Shown here piece after piece: positions 57,260 through 64,000 of a stretch of DNA of 64,000 bases (the stretch's first letter is position 1; the number at the start of each line of letters is the position of its first letter). The DNA is from Candidatus Zymogenus saltonus. GTDB lineage: Bacteria; Desulfobacterota; Zymogenia; Zymogenales; Zymogenaceae. The notes below the pieces were generated by a model. It was given only the letters and a program-made list of their open reading frames with translations, was not told the DNA's origin and made no database searches. The position numbers were made by a program, and so were the translations under genes. The stretch is taken from positions 1 through 64,000 of the forward strand of contig JAFGIX010000040.1 of NCBI GenBank assembly GCA_016929395.1. The letters run 5' to 3'.

Positions 57260-58120
57260 ATGAGATTTAGAAGGAAAAAAGAGATTAAATGCTCAACTGC
57301 TGGAAAGAACGACGAGCTCAGGACCGTAGACATTGACGGACTGACTATTTCGTACAAGATCAGCGGCTCCGGGCCGCCCCTGGTTTTTTTCCACGGCTGG
57401 GTAGGGCACGAAGACACCTTCGGCCTTTGCCACGAGGGTTTCGGACGGTACTTTACCGTCTATCGTCCCGCCTGGCCCGGATACGGCGGAAGCACCCCGA
57501 TGCCCGGTTTTACCGTCGAGGATTTCGTGGAGGTCGGAAGGAAATTCATGGACAAGCTGGGATTAAAAAACGTCACCCTGATAGGCAACTGTCTCGGTGG
57601 TAACGTGGCAATGGAGTTCGCCCAGCGCTATCCGAAATATTTGTCTAAAATGGTCTTGATCGAGATCCACGCGTACTTCCCTAACTACCTCTATCCCCTC
57701 CTGACACCGGGGCTGGGGGCGTTCATATACTGGTTCGTTTTCAAGAACATAACGATGTTTAACTTCCTCAACTCCTTTATTCCCCTTCAGCGAAAGGATC
57801 CAAGCGACGATTTTCCCTATACATGGGAGGGGTTTGAGAGAACGCGTATAAGGAGCTCTCTTGGCTTTTTGCGGGCGATCTACAGGTACTCCAAGAAAAT
57901 GGGGGACGATTATGTCGACAACTACAAGGTGGACGTGCCCATCCTTTACGTAGAGGGGGGAAAGACCTTCGGTCCGGTGGACGCCTTTTCTCAGAAGGTG
58001 AGGGAGCACTTCGATAACACCGAGATCATATCGTTGCCGGAGGCGGAGCACAACCCTGTATGCGAACAGCCGGAGTTATTCAACGAGCGGGTCCTCAGGA
58101 CGATGGGATTTGACGCATGA
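57260..58120 (+). CDS. Alpha/beta hydrolase with cysteine nucleophile
   Basis: A 286-residue alpha/beta-fold hydrolase. The oxyanion HG is at residues 45-46 (FFHGW), the nucleophile elbow is GNCLGG with Cys111 in place of the usual Ser, an Asp is likely in the ILYVEGGKTFGPVD region, and the catalytic His is His264 (EAEHNP). The Cys elbow recalls dienelactone hydrolases and PHA synthases. There is no signal peptide. It is a single gene convergent with the adenylate ligase. Substrate unknown. Confidence 0.82.
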   Translation: MRFRRKKEIKCSTAGKNDELRTVDIDGLTISYKISGSGPPLVFFHGWVGHEDTFGLCHEGFGRYFTVYRPAWPGYGGSTPMPGFTVEDFVEVGRKFMDKLGLKNVTLIGNCLGGNVAMEFAQRYPKYLSKMVLIEIHAYFPNYLYPLLTPGLGAFIYWFVFKNITMFNFLNSFIPLQRKDPSDDFPYTWEGFERTRIRSSLGFLRAIYRYSKKMGDDYVDNYKVDVPILYVEGGKTFGPVDAFSQKVREHFDNTEIISLPEAEHNPVCEQPELFNERVLRTMGFDA

Positions 58121-58545
58121 GGGGAGTAGGTGGGCAGGAAGTTATTGGGGATCGGCAAGGGGGATTTACAAGGAGGGATTGGTAAGGGGGGCCGGCAAGA
58201 TGAGTCTACAAGAAGAGATTAGGGGGGAAAGGAGAGGTTGGCATGGGGGGGTCGGGTTTCTGTGTCGTGTCTTTTCAGGGTGTTCTGCGATAAAAAAACC
58301 TTAACGGGATTCGTTTAATCGATCTACTGTAATTGCCCCGGCCCGATTCCTCAAGTAGGGTCGCAACTTTTTTTCATCGAACATTTCATTTTCCTATCAA
58401 ACCTTTAGAAAGCCGTGCCTCGTCTCGAAGACGCGGGAGGATGAAGTGCCCGGCAAATAAATCTGTATTAAAAAGAAGTTCGGCGGTGTAAAAAACATCA
58501 CGTCTTTTCCGTCTGTCGAGAAGGCGGGCGGAGATTTATGGGGTG
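58121..58545. other. Convergent intergenic region, G-rich at the left
   Basis: No gene is supported. Bases 58110-58262 are dominated by runs of four to seven G on the plus strand, including a 40-bp imperfect tandem duplication listed separately. The right half shows no recognised element. Confidence 0.6.
58141..58220 (+). repeat. Imperfect 40-bp tandem duplication, G-rich
   Basis: Units 58141-58180 and 58181-58220 align end to end, sharing CGGCAAG and CTACAAG/TTACAAG-type blocks and ending in GGGATT/AGAGATT. G-runs recur in both and beyond, so plus-strand G-quadruplex formation is possible. Confidence 0.55.
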
Positions 58546-60096
58546 TCAGGAGCCTTGGTATTTTTCCGTCAAGAGGTATTTCTTGATTTTCCCCGTGGGG
58601 GTTCTGGGTAAGTTTGTGGTAAAGATGAACTTCTTTGGCGTCTCGATGGCATCGAGTCTTTCTGAGCAGAATCGATGAAGACCTTTTTTTGTTATGTCCA
58701 TTCTGGGATTTCTCATCACGACGGCCGTTAGTATTTCCTCCCCCCGCTTGCCTTTGAGGACGATCACGGCGCAGTCAATTACCGCCTCATTCGATTTTAT
58801 GACGTTTTCCACATCCAGTGAAGAGATGCTGCTGTTCCCAATGGTCAACGTGTCCTCCCTCCTCCCCACAACGTAAAGGAATCCGTCTTCATCGAGTCTG
58901 CCTATATCACCGGTGTGGAACCAGCCGTCCACAATGGTCTCCCTGGTTTTTTTGTCGTCCTTCAGGTATCCGGCCGTCAGGGCGATGCTCTTTGTCGCAA
59001 TCTCCCCGTTTTCCCCGATGGACATGTCTTTGCCGTCGTCATTTACGATTTTAACCTCCGCTCCAAAGTAGGGGGTGCCGACCGATCCCGGCTTTCTCCT
59101 CTTCTCCTCCGGCCCGATATTGGTCAACAACCCGCATTCCGAAAGCCCGTAGTATTCGTAAACGTTGGGGCAAAGACGCTCGTATATTTTCCCCAGGAGT
59201 TTTTCAGAAAGGGGGCCTCCCGTGAAGACCAAGCCCCTGAGAGAGGAGAGGTCGTATTTGTCGAGGTCGGGGAGCTTCATGATGACGGAGGCTATGATGG
59301 GGATCCAGGTCGTGATGGTGACCTTCTCCTCTTGGATTACCTCGAGGATCTTTATCGGATCGAAGTTAATGATCACGTTTTTCGCCCCGGTGAAGAGCCC
59401 CACCCCGCACCAGCTGAAACCCGACCTCCCCGTTATCGGCATGACGGTAAGGATAATGTCTTTTTCGGTCACATCGTGGGCGAAGGCGAAAATGGGAAGC
59501 GCCGCGAAGTTGGCGCCGTGGGTTATAAAGAAGGGTTTCGGCAGTCCCGTCGTTCCCGATGTCATGTTGATGAACTCGTTGTCTCGGCCCGTCACGGCAA
59601 CATCCGGCTCACCCTTTGACGCCCCGGATATTAATTCTTCATAGGATATGGCAAATTCGGGAAGGAGGTCGCCGACGTATATATAGCGCCTGACATTGGG
59701 GAGGGAATCGACGGCCCTGTGGAGCAGATCCCTCGAGTCTTCGCAGAAGATTACGGTTTCGGCATCCGACAGGTTTATGTAATTGACCATTTGCGGCCGT
59801 TCCATCCTGCAGTTGAGGGGAACGCCTATGACACCTATCTTTGCCAGCGCCCCGTATGTCTCGAATATTTCGGCCCGGTTATCGACCAGGAAGGCGCAGG
59901 TGTCCCCTTTTTTCAACCCCATTTGGAGGAGTCCGTTGCCGAGGCCGTTGACGCGGTCGTTAAATTCGGCGAAGGTAAACCTCCTTCCCGTCTTGACGCA
60001 GTATATCGCTTCCCTGTCACCGTATTTTACGGAGGCGATCCTTGGGAAATTTCCTACTCCTATCTCTTGTTCCGAGTGACTCATTTTTCTATTCAA
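58546..60096 (-). CDS. Class I adenylate-forming ligase (acyl-CoA synthetase family)
   Basis: A 516-residue enzyme that would activate a carboxylate as an acyl-adenylate and then transfer it to CoA or another acceptor. The phosphate loop MTSGTTGLPKP (near residue 182), the YGLSECG motif, GWFHTGDIG and the hinge GRREDT are present, and the C-terminal Lys lies in TPTGKIKK. It starts 9 bases after the S26-type peptidase gene, so it probably belongs to the peptide-natural-product operon, where it might acylate or cap the product. A free-standing fatty-acid role is the alternative. Confidence 0.88.
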   Translation of the reverse strand: MNRKMSHSEQEIGVGNFPRIASVKYGDREAIYCVKTGRRFTFAEFNDRVNGLGNGLLQMGLKKGDTCAFLVDNRAEIFETYGALAKIGVIGVPLNCRMERPQMVNYINLSDAETVIFCEDSRDLLHRAVDSLPNVRRYIYVGDLLPEFAISYEELISGASKGEPDVAVTGRDNEFINMTSGTTGLPKPFFITHGANFAALPIFAFAHDVTEKDIILTVMPITGRSGFSWCGVGLFTGAKNVIINFDPIKILEVIQEEKVTITTWIPIIASVIMKLPDLDKYDLSSLRGLVFTGGPLSEKLLGKIYERLCPNVYEYYGLSECGLLTNIGPEEKRRKPGSVGTPYFGAEVKIVNDDGKDMSIGENGEIATKSIALTAGYLKDDKKTRETIVDGWFHTGDIGRLDEDGFLYVVGRREDTLTIGNSSISSLDVENVIKSNEAVIDCAVIVLKGKRGEEILTAVVMRNPRMDITKKGLHRFCSERLDAIETPKKFIFTTNLPRTPTGKIKKYLLTEKYQGS

Positions 60097-60105
60097 GAAC
60101 GGGAT

Positions 60106-60525
60106 CTAACGAATTATGAAACGCTTGAGACCTCGCCCGATCCACCCCTTTACGATTCCGAAGGTAAGATTGGAGGAGCTCAGACAGGCGTGGATTCGGC
60201 CGAATCCGGGTTTTATAAGATCGCTGCCCCCGCGTTTTATCATAACGACCTTGAGGATTCCGTCGCCGTTGAGGATTCGGGGGGTATCGGGACTGGTCAT
60301 GTTGTCCCCCTTGGTTGTAACCGTGAGGTCTTTTTCGTTTTCAATGATATTGATAACGCGATGGGCCGTGTAGCTCTCCTCTTGAGAAAAGCAGACTATG
60401 TCGCCGAGTTTGATGTCTCCCCCCTTTCCGTTTACCTTTTTGACGATGAGAGTGTCACCGGGCCTCAAGGCCGGGTACATGCTGTAGCCGCAGAAGGGGA
60501 TGGACCTGATATTTACCGGTCTCAC
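60106..60525 (-). CDS. S24/S26 (SipW-like) peptidase, probable leader protease
   Basis: A 139-residue protease-like protein. The catalytic Ser15 is in GYSMYPALRPGD, and the segment TAHRVI carries His55 where bacterial signal peptidase I has Lys, which indicates the Ser-His (SipW/ER) type; TKGDNMTSPD is the third motif. No clear membrane anchor is seen, so it may act in the cytoplasm or peripherally. It is encoded 14 bases after the Cys-rich precursor, the usual place for a RiPP leader peptidase. Confidence 0.75.
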   Translation of the reverse strand: MRPVNIRSIPFCGYSMYPALRPGDTLIVKKVNGKGGDIKLGDIVCFSQEESYTAHRVINIIENEKDLTVTTKGDNMTSPDTPRILNGDGILKVVMIKRGGSDLIKPGFGRIHACLSSSNLTFGIVKGWIGRGLKRFIIR

Positions 60526-60539
60526 AAATAGTCCTAAAG

Positions 60540-60797
60540 TTATGGTTTAAAGCCGCCTACGCATCCGGCTCCGGAGGGGATACCTCCACCCCTGCATCCC
60601 AGGGCGTTATAATTCCCATCCAAGCATTGACCCGCATAAGGATTCCCGCCCCCGCCGCAGTTTCCCGTGGCCTGTCCGCCGCCGCCGCATGAGCTGGAGG
60701 CCCGATTTCCGCCGCCGCACATTGATTGTCCCAGAGCTTGGGCCTTGTCAACATCGAGGTCTATCACCATCGGAGGCTCATAAATTTTCTTCTTCAT
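60540..60797 (-). CDS. Candidate RiPP precursor peptide with periodic cysteines
   Basis: An 85-residue peptide with a charged leader (KKKIYEPPMVIDLD) and a Gly-rich core. Six cysteines at 27, 37, 47, 58, 68 and 79 are 10-11 residues apart, most followed by GGG. The YxxPxV pattern in residues 6-11 resembles leader elements bound by PqqD/RRE-type domains in other RiPP systems. The leader contains DKAQALGQ, where the peptidase could cut. GGTGAG lies about 8 bases before ATG 60797. It is followed by the peptidase and preceded by an HPr-kinase-like gene and two radical SAM genes. No close family is recognised. Confidence 0.82.
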   Translation of the reverse strand: MKKKIYEPPMVIDLDVDKAQALGQSMCGGGNRASSSCGGGGQATGNCGGGGNPYAGQCLDGNYNALGCRGGGIPSGAGCVGGFKP

Positions 60798-60879
60798 AAA
60801 AATAGCTCACCTATAGTTATTTTTAAAGTAATACCTTGGTTATTTAAAAAATCTCTGACCATATTTGCTTTACACGTTA

Positions 60880-61041
60880 TTAATTACCGCCCACCCCGGA
60901 TCCGCTGTAAATTGTCCCTCCGCTGCGGCAATTCCCCTCGGCGGCGGAGCCGATTCTGTATTGTCCGACGACCGAATCTCCTTTCGAATATCTCCCTTCA
61001 GAGGCGGCTTCCGTCTCGATTGACCGACAGCTAAGATCCAA
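60880..61041 (-). CDS. Possible second precursor or decayed peptide (53 codons, TTG start)
   Basis: Between the P-loop gene and the precursor a minus-strand frame of 53 codons, from TTG 61041 to TAA 60880-60882, encodes a Gly/Ser-rich peptide with two cysteines at residues 5 and 38. Its end, AEGNCRSGGTIYSGSGVGGN, resembles the GNCGGGGNPYAGQC part of the main precursor. There is no strong ribosome binding site and no ATG, so it could be a pseudogene. The frame is continuous with that of the preceding P-loop protein beyond its TGA. Confidence 0.35.
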   Translation of the reverse strand: MDLSCRSIETEAASEGRYSKGDSVVGQYRIGSAAEGNCRSGGTIYSGSGVGGN

Positions 61042-61053
61042 ACCTTGCCGGGC

Positions 61054-62085
61054 TCAATGATCGTCGGACATTGACATGAATTCTTTTCGCCTATCTCCTC
61101 TTTTATATCCTCCCTCTCCGAAGAAAGTCAAAGGATTTATGTAACGGGTAAAGTGGAGATTATAAAAGGGAAAACGCTCCACAATCTCCTTGACCGATAT
61201 AAAGGTCTCCTTCGCCTCTTTTCCCGGAAAATATCTAAAAAAGTGGATGTGATTGTGCATAATCCTCAGAATCGCCTCTCCTGGCTTCACCTCTTCCACG
61301 AAGTTGTCCTTATCTTTTATCAGGAAGAAAAACCTCTTTGCCTGGATAAGCTCCCCCCTGTTCTCTCTGCTTGGCACCTGGGTAAAGGGGGATGGCATCG
61401 TACAGTAGTCCTTCCCCCGCCTAAAGCAGAGCGATCCGTCGTCGGCCAGAAGCCTCTTCCTCCCCATTAGATCGGCGATGGTGCTCTTTCCCGCCCCTGA
61501 CCCGCCGAAAAAGATATAACCCCCGCCGTCGATCTCCGCCGAACAGGCGTGAAGCATCATCCCATTGTACAGCGGGGCGAACAGCCCCACAGCCGCCTGA
61601 ACGGCCAGGGATACACTGGAGACGGTATCGCTGAAGTCTCCCTCTAATATCAGGACTTCGCCTTTGGGTTTTTCGTAGTCCGCAAACAGGAGGAACGAGT
61701 TATGATAAAAAACGGCCATCCTGTCCCTGCTTAAAAGGGGGATCAAAGAGGGCGATCCCAAAGCGGCCCCGTTCCCCCTTGAGCTCCTCAACAATGTTTT
61801 GGTCCTACGCCGTCTCCAGCCAGGTGAGACCTCGGTGAACGGGAAGCGTCCCTCGATTTTTAGAAAATAGTCCCTCAGTGCCCCGGCCTCGCCTCCACCG
61901 AAAAGCTTATCCAATGGGACGTCCGGGCGTTCCCGCACCACGAGGGGGATATTCATATTCCCCTCGGCTGAGAGGTAATCGGGGAAGATTTTACCGATTG
62001 CCCCCGCATATCGATCCGATTCTTTCCCCGTAAATTTTATTTCGAGCTTTACGCCTCCGATGTCGATGTTGGTCGAACCCATCAT
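61054..62085 (-). CDS. HPr-kinase-like P-loop protein of the peptide cluster
   Basis: A 343-residue protein with an N-terminal region of no clear family and a C-terminal P-loop kinase domain like HPr kinase/phosphorylase: MLHACSAEI at about 177-185, Walker A GGSGAGKS at 194-201 and LLADDGSLCF at 212-221. Such proteins occur in RiPP clusters (HprK-related and ScmC-type), where they are thought to phosphorylate or bind the peptide. The gene lies 41 bases after the second radical SAM gene and upstream of the precursor. Confidence 0.75.
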   Translation of the reverse strand: MMGSTNIDIGGVKLEIKFTGKESDRYAGAIGKIFPDYLSAEGNMNIPLVVRERPDVPLDKLFGGGEAGALRDYFLKIEGRFPFTEVSPGWRRRRTKTLLRSSRGNGAALGSPSLIPLLSRDRMAVFYHNSFLLFADYEKPKGEVLILEGDFSDTVSSVSLAVQAAVGLFAPLYNGMMLHACSAEIDGGGYIFFGGSGAGKSTIADLMGRKRLLADDGSLCFRRGKDYCTMPSPFTQVPSRENRGELIQAKRFFFLIKDKDNFVEEVKPGEAILRIMHNHIHFFRYFPGKEAKETFISVKEIVERFPFYNLHFTRYINPLTFFGEGGYKRGDRRKEFMSMSDDH

Positions 62086-62126
62086 CCTCTTTTCACAATA
62101 TTATTATACAAACATCCTTTTAGAAA

Positions 62127-63251
62127 TTATTTCTTTGTGCCAAATTTTCGATCTTGATCATCATCACTCCAGATAATCCTCGTCTCCGGGAAGAGGCCCA
62201 TCTCGTACGCCTCCTGACAGATGCGGTCAGGGGCGGAGAGGTCCCCGTGAAGCACGTAGGCGTTCGCCCTGCACGACCCGAGGCACAACCCCTTAAGGAT
62301 GCACATCCCGCAGATCCCCTTCATATTGTCGGGCACGATCCTCCTCAACTCCGATAAGACGGGGCTGTTTCTCCACACATCTTCCAGATTGTCCTCCCTG
62401 ATGTTCCCTATGACAAGGTCCGGCACCTCCTTCCCTATCCCGCAGATCGATATGTGCCCGGATGCGATTACGCCGATTATGTTGAGGATGTGGCATTGGG
62501 CGTTGTTCCCCTTGAAAAAGGAGTCTATCTTCTTGAAGGCCGTCGGGATGGTGAAAAACGTCTTGATCCGATACTTCTCGTTCAACTCTTTCTCGGCCCA
62601 TGAGGATAGCCTGATAAGCTCGTCGACCGGGATCGTTTTTCCCCCCTCCGTCAGCTTTTCCCCCCTCCCTACCGGCATGACCGGGTTGAACTTGACCGAG
62701 TCGGCGTTGAGGCGCCTTGCCATGGCGACAACCCCCTCGATGTCCCCGGAGTTGTCCCCAATCAGGCTCATGATGATCTGCACCTTTAACCCCTGGCTCA
62801 CCATATGTTCGACGCCTCTTACCGCGTCTTCCCAAGACCCCTCAACGCCCCTAAAGGAGTCGTGAAACCGGGGGTCGGAGCCGTCGATGCTGACGCTTAT
62901 CGAGGAAGCGTTGCTGCGCTTTAAAAAGGCCGCCGTTTTTTCGTCTATCAATGTCCCGTTTGTCTCGATATCCAGCACAAGCTCTTCCGACGACACCACC
63001 TCGATTATCTCGAATATATCCCTGTTCAGAAACGGCTCCCCACCGGTGAGTTTGATATTGAAAAGGCCTATCGGCCTTCCCTCCTTGATGATTTTCCTTA
63101 CGTCGTCCGCCGTTATCCCTTCTGGGGCCTCTTCGGTCTCCGGCACGAAGCTCGGGGTCAGCCAGCAGTGGGAGCACTTGAGGTTACAGCCGGAGGTTAG
63201 GTAGAGATAGGCCGAATTCAATCGATAGCTCGGTTTTTCATCCGACACCAT
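62127..63251 (-). CDS. Radical SAM/SPASM maturase
   Basis: A 374-residue radical SAM enzyme. The cluster motif CNLKCSHC (Cys22, 26, 29) starts near the N-terminus, LTGGEPFLN carries the SAM-binding GGE, and the C-terminal SPASM region has CHILN, ICGIGK, CGMCILKGLCLGSC and a late ICQEAY cysteine that would hold auxiliary clusters. Such enzymes make thioether or C-C links in peptides. ATG 63251 has GGAG 7 bases upstream and overlaps the previous gene by 14 bases. Confidence 0.88.
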   Translation of the reverse strand: MVSDEKPSYRLNSAYLYLTSGCNLKCSHCWLTPSFVPETEEAPEGITADDVRKIIKEGRPIGLFNIKLTGGEPFLNRDIFEIIEVVSSEELVLDIETNGTLIDEKTAAFLKRSNASSISVSIDGSDPRFHDSFRGVEGSWEDAVRGVEHMVSQGLKVQIIMSLIGDNSGDIEGVVAMARRLNADSVKFNPVMPVGRGEKLTEGGKTIPVDELIRLSSWAEKELNEKYRIKTFFTIPTAFKKIDSFFKGNNAQCHILNIIGVIASGHISICGIGKEVPDLVIGNIREDNLEDVWRNSPVLSELRRIVPDNMKGICGMCILKGLCLGSCRANAYVLHGDLSAPDRICQEAYEMGLFPETRIIWSDDDQDRKFGTKK

Positions 63252-64000
63252 CTTTAAGCTCCTCGGAGTAAAGCTTGTAACAGCAGAACGGATCCCTGGC
63301 GAGCATTGTTCCGTAAGTGTAATACGCCGAGGCGGGGCACCCGGCCGTGCACAGGGGGGCGTACCGGCAATCCTTGCAGGTGGAAAGGCTTGTTACAGGC
63401 GTCGAGAATCTCCTTCTGAACTCCACGAAGGTCTCGGACTCCCTCCAGATGATATCGAGGGGGGTGTTGAGGATATTTCCGGCCGTGATCTCGGGGAGGC
63501 GGTCGCAGGGGACCGCCCAGCCGTCGGGCCTTATGGCGCACTGGTTCCTTAAAGCGCCGCAGCCGGAGAGGAAGTGGGTGTCCGGATCATAATCTTTAAG
63601 GTCATACTGCTTTATGTTTCTTATCCCCTCGAAAATATCGTCCATCTCAAAAAAAGTTCCGGAGATAAACGGGTAATCCGCCCTTATCTTCTTTAACTCC
63701 TCGACTATCCCTTTTACCTCAAGGGCGTTTAGCTTGAGCTCCTCCATATATTTTAGGCCCCGCCCCTCGTATAACAGGTAGTTGAACTTCATGCTCGAAA
63801 TTCCCGTCTCTCCCGCTAGTTTTGCTGCGGCCCTAAGCTCTTTGAAATTGAGCCGGGTTACGGTGCAGTAGGCGCTGACATCGTGCCCGAATCGTATAAG
63901 GTGCTCGATCCCGTTAAGGGCCGCCTCGAAAGCCCCGATTCCCCTCAGGAGGTCATGGGAGCCTGGGGTAGCCCCGTCGATGCTGACCATTATGTCGTCC
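63238..64000 (-). CDS. Second radical SAM/SPASM protein (N-terminus beyond window)
   Basis: The visible 254 residues start within the radical SAM barrel (DDIMVSIDGATPGSHD, matching the usual SIDG strand) and end with a SPASM region: SGCGAL, CAIRPDGWAVPCDRLPE, CKDCRYAPLCTAGCP and FCCYKL. The CxxxCxxC motif must lie beyond position 64000. The frame is open to the edge. It overlaps the start of the next maturase by 14 bases, so the two enzymes are coupled. Confidence 0.85.
   Translation of the reverse strand, partial: DDIMVSIDGATPGSHDLLRGIGAFEAALNGIEHLIRFGHDVSAYCTVTRLNFKELRAAAKLAGETGISSMKFNYLLYEGRGLKYMEELKLNALEVKGIVEELKKIRADYPFISGTFFEMDDIFEGIRNIKQYDLKDYDPDTHFLSGCGALRNQCAIRPDGWAVPCDRLPEITAGNILNTPLDIIWRESETFVEFRRRFSTPVTSLSTCKDCRYAPLCTAGCPASAYYTYGTMLARDPFCCYKLYSEELKDGVG

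Noticed and set aside
62299-63204. Plus-strand open frames opposite the radical SAM genes
   Set aside because: They are antisense shadows of genes with intact catalytic motifs on the minus strand.

Overview
The window looks like chromosomal DNA from a Gram-negative, probably anaerobic bacterium, most likely a deltaproteobacterium (Desulfobacterota). LpxC, several lipobox proteins and adjacent lspA and lgt indicate an outer membrane and lipoprotein traffic. The block pth, rplY, prs, tRNA-Gln, spoVG, ispE, engB and the ileS-lspA-lgt run are, from general knowledge, typical of that group. SelA, a membrane pyrophosphatase and a multi-cluster ferredoxin fit an energy-limited anaerobe. Taxonomy is inferred from gene content and order, since no rRNA is present.

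Layout. Positions 1-543 hold the edge of an IS3-like element and a fossil gene end. 0.5-5.4 kb (minus) carries a PfkB sugar kinase, a membrane protein, a cluster of small hairpin repeats, an FHA membrane protein and a PlsB-type acyltransferase; rpsU follows. 6.4-12.2 kb (plus) carries queH, two small membrane or secreted proteins, then a coiled-coil protein, an SPFH protein with three zinc ribbons and three further zinc-ribbon proteins. 12.3-17.4 kb is lpxC, a DUF4390 protein and an NtrY/NtrX pair. 17.8-28.4 kb (minus) holds a DEAD-box helicase, a patatin/DUF6765/patatin cassette, YfaT- and YfaA-like envelope proteins with a lipoprotein, an ECF-type ATPase and a small EF-Tu-like protein. selA, folK and an orphan radical SAM gene follow. 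32.5-40 kb (plus) carries a membrane coiled-coil protein, a histidine kinase/class III cyclase/lipoprotein group and a Na/Pi cotransporter. 40.3-45 kb is ileS-lspA-lgt plus a membrane protein; an AT-rich trkH island follows. 46.9-57 kb (minus) is a ferredoxin, hppA and the housekeeping block ending in a 32-residue bS22-like gene. 57.3-58.1 kb is an alpha/beta hydrolase with a cysteine nucleophile.

The most striking system lies at 58.5-64.0 kb on the minus strand: two radical SAM/SPASM enzymes (the first cut by the window edge), an HPr-kinase-like P-loop protein, an 85-residue peptide with six cysteines spaced every 10-11 residues among Gly-rich repeats, an S24/S26-type peptidase and an adenylate-forming ligase. 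This reads as a RiPP (ribosomally made, modified peptide) pathway. A second, unannotated 53-residue Gly-rich reading frame lies between the P-loop gene and the precursor. The likely division of labour is inference: the radical SAM enzymes modify the Cys-rich core, the P-loop protein phosphorylates or chaperones it, the peptidase removes the leader, and the ligase may acylate or adenylate the product.

A second notable group is the SPFH/zinc-ribbon cluster at 7.7-12.2 kb, which resembles the Bacillus ydjGHI-type membrane-stress modules by architecture.
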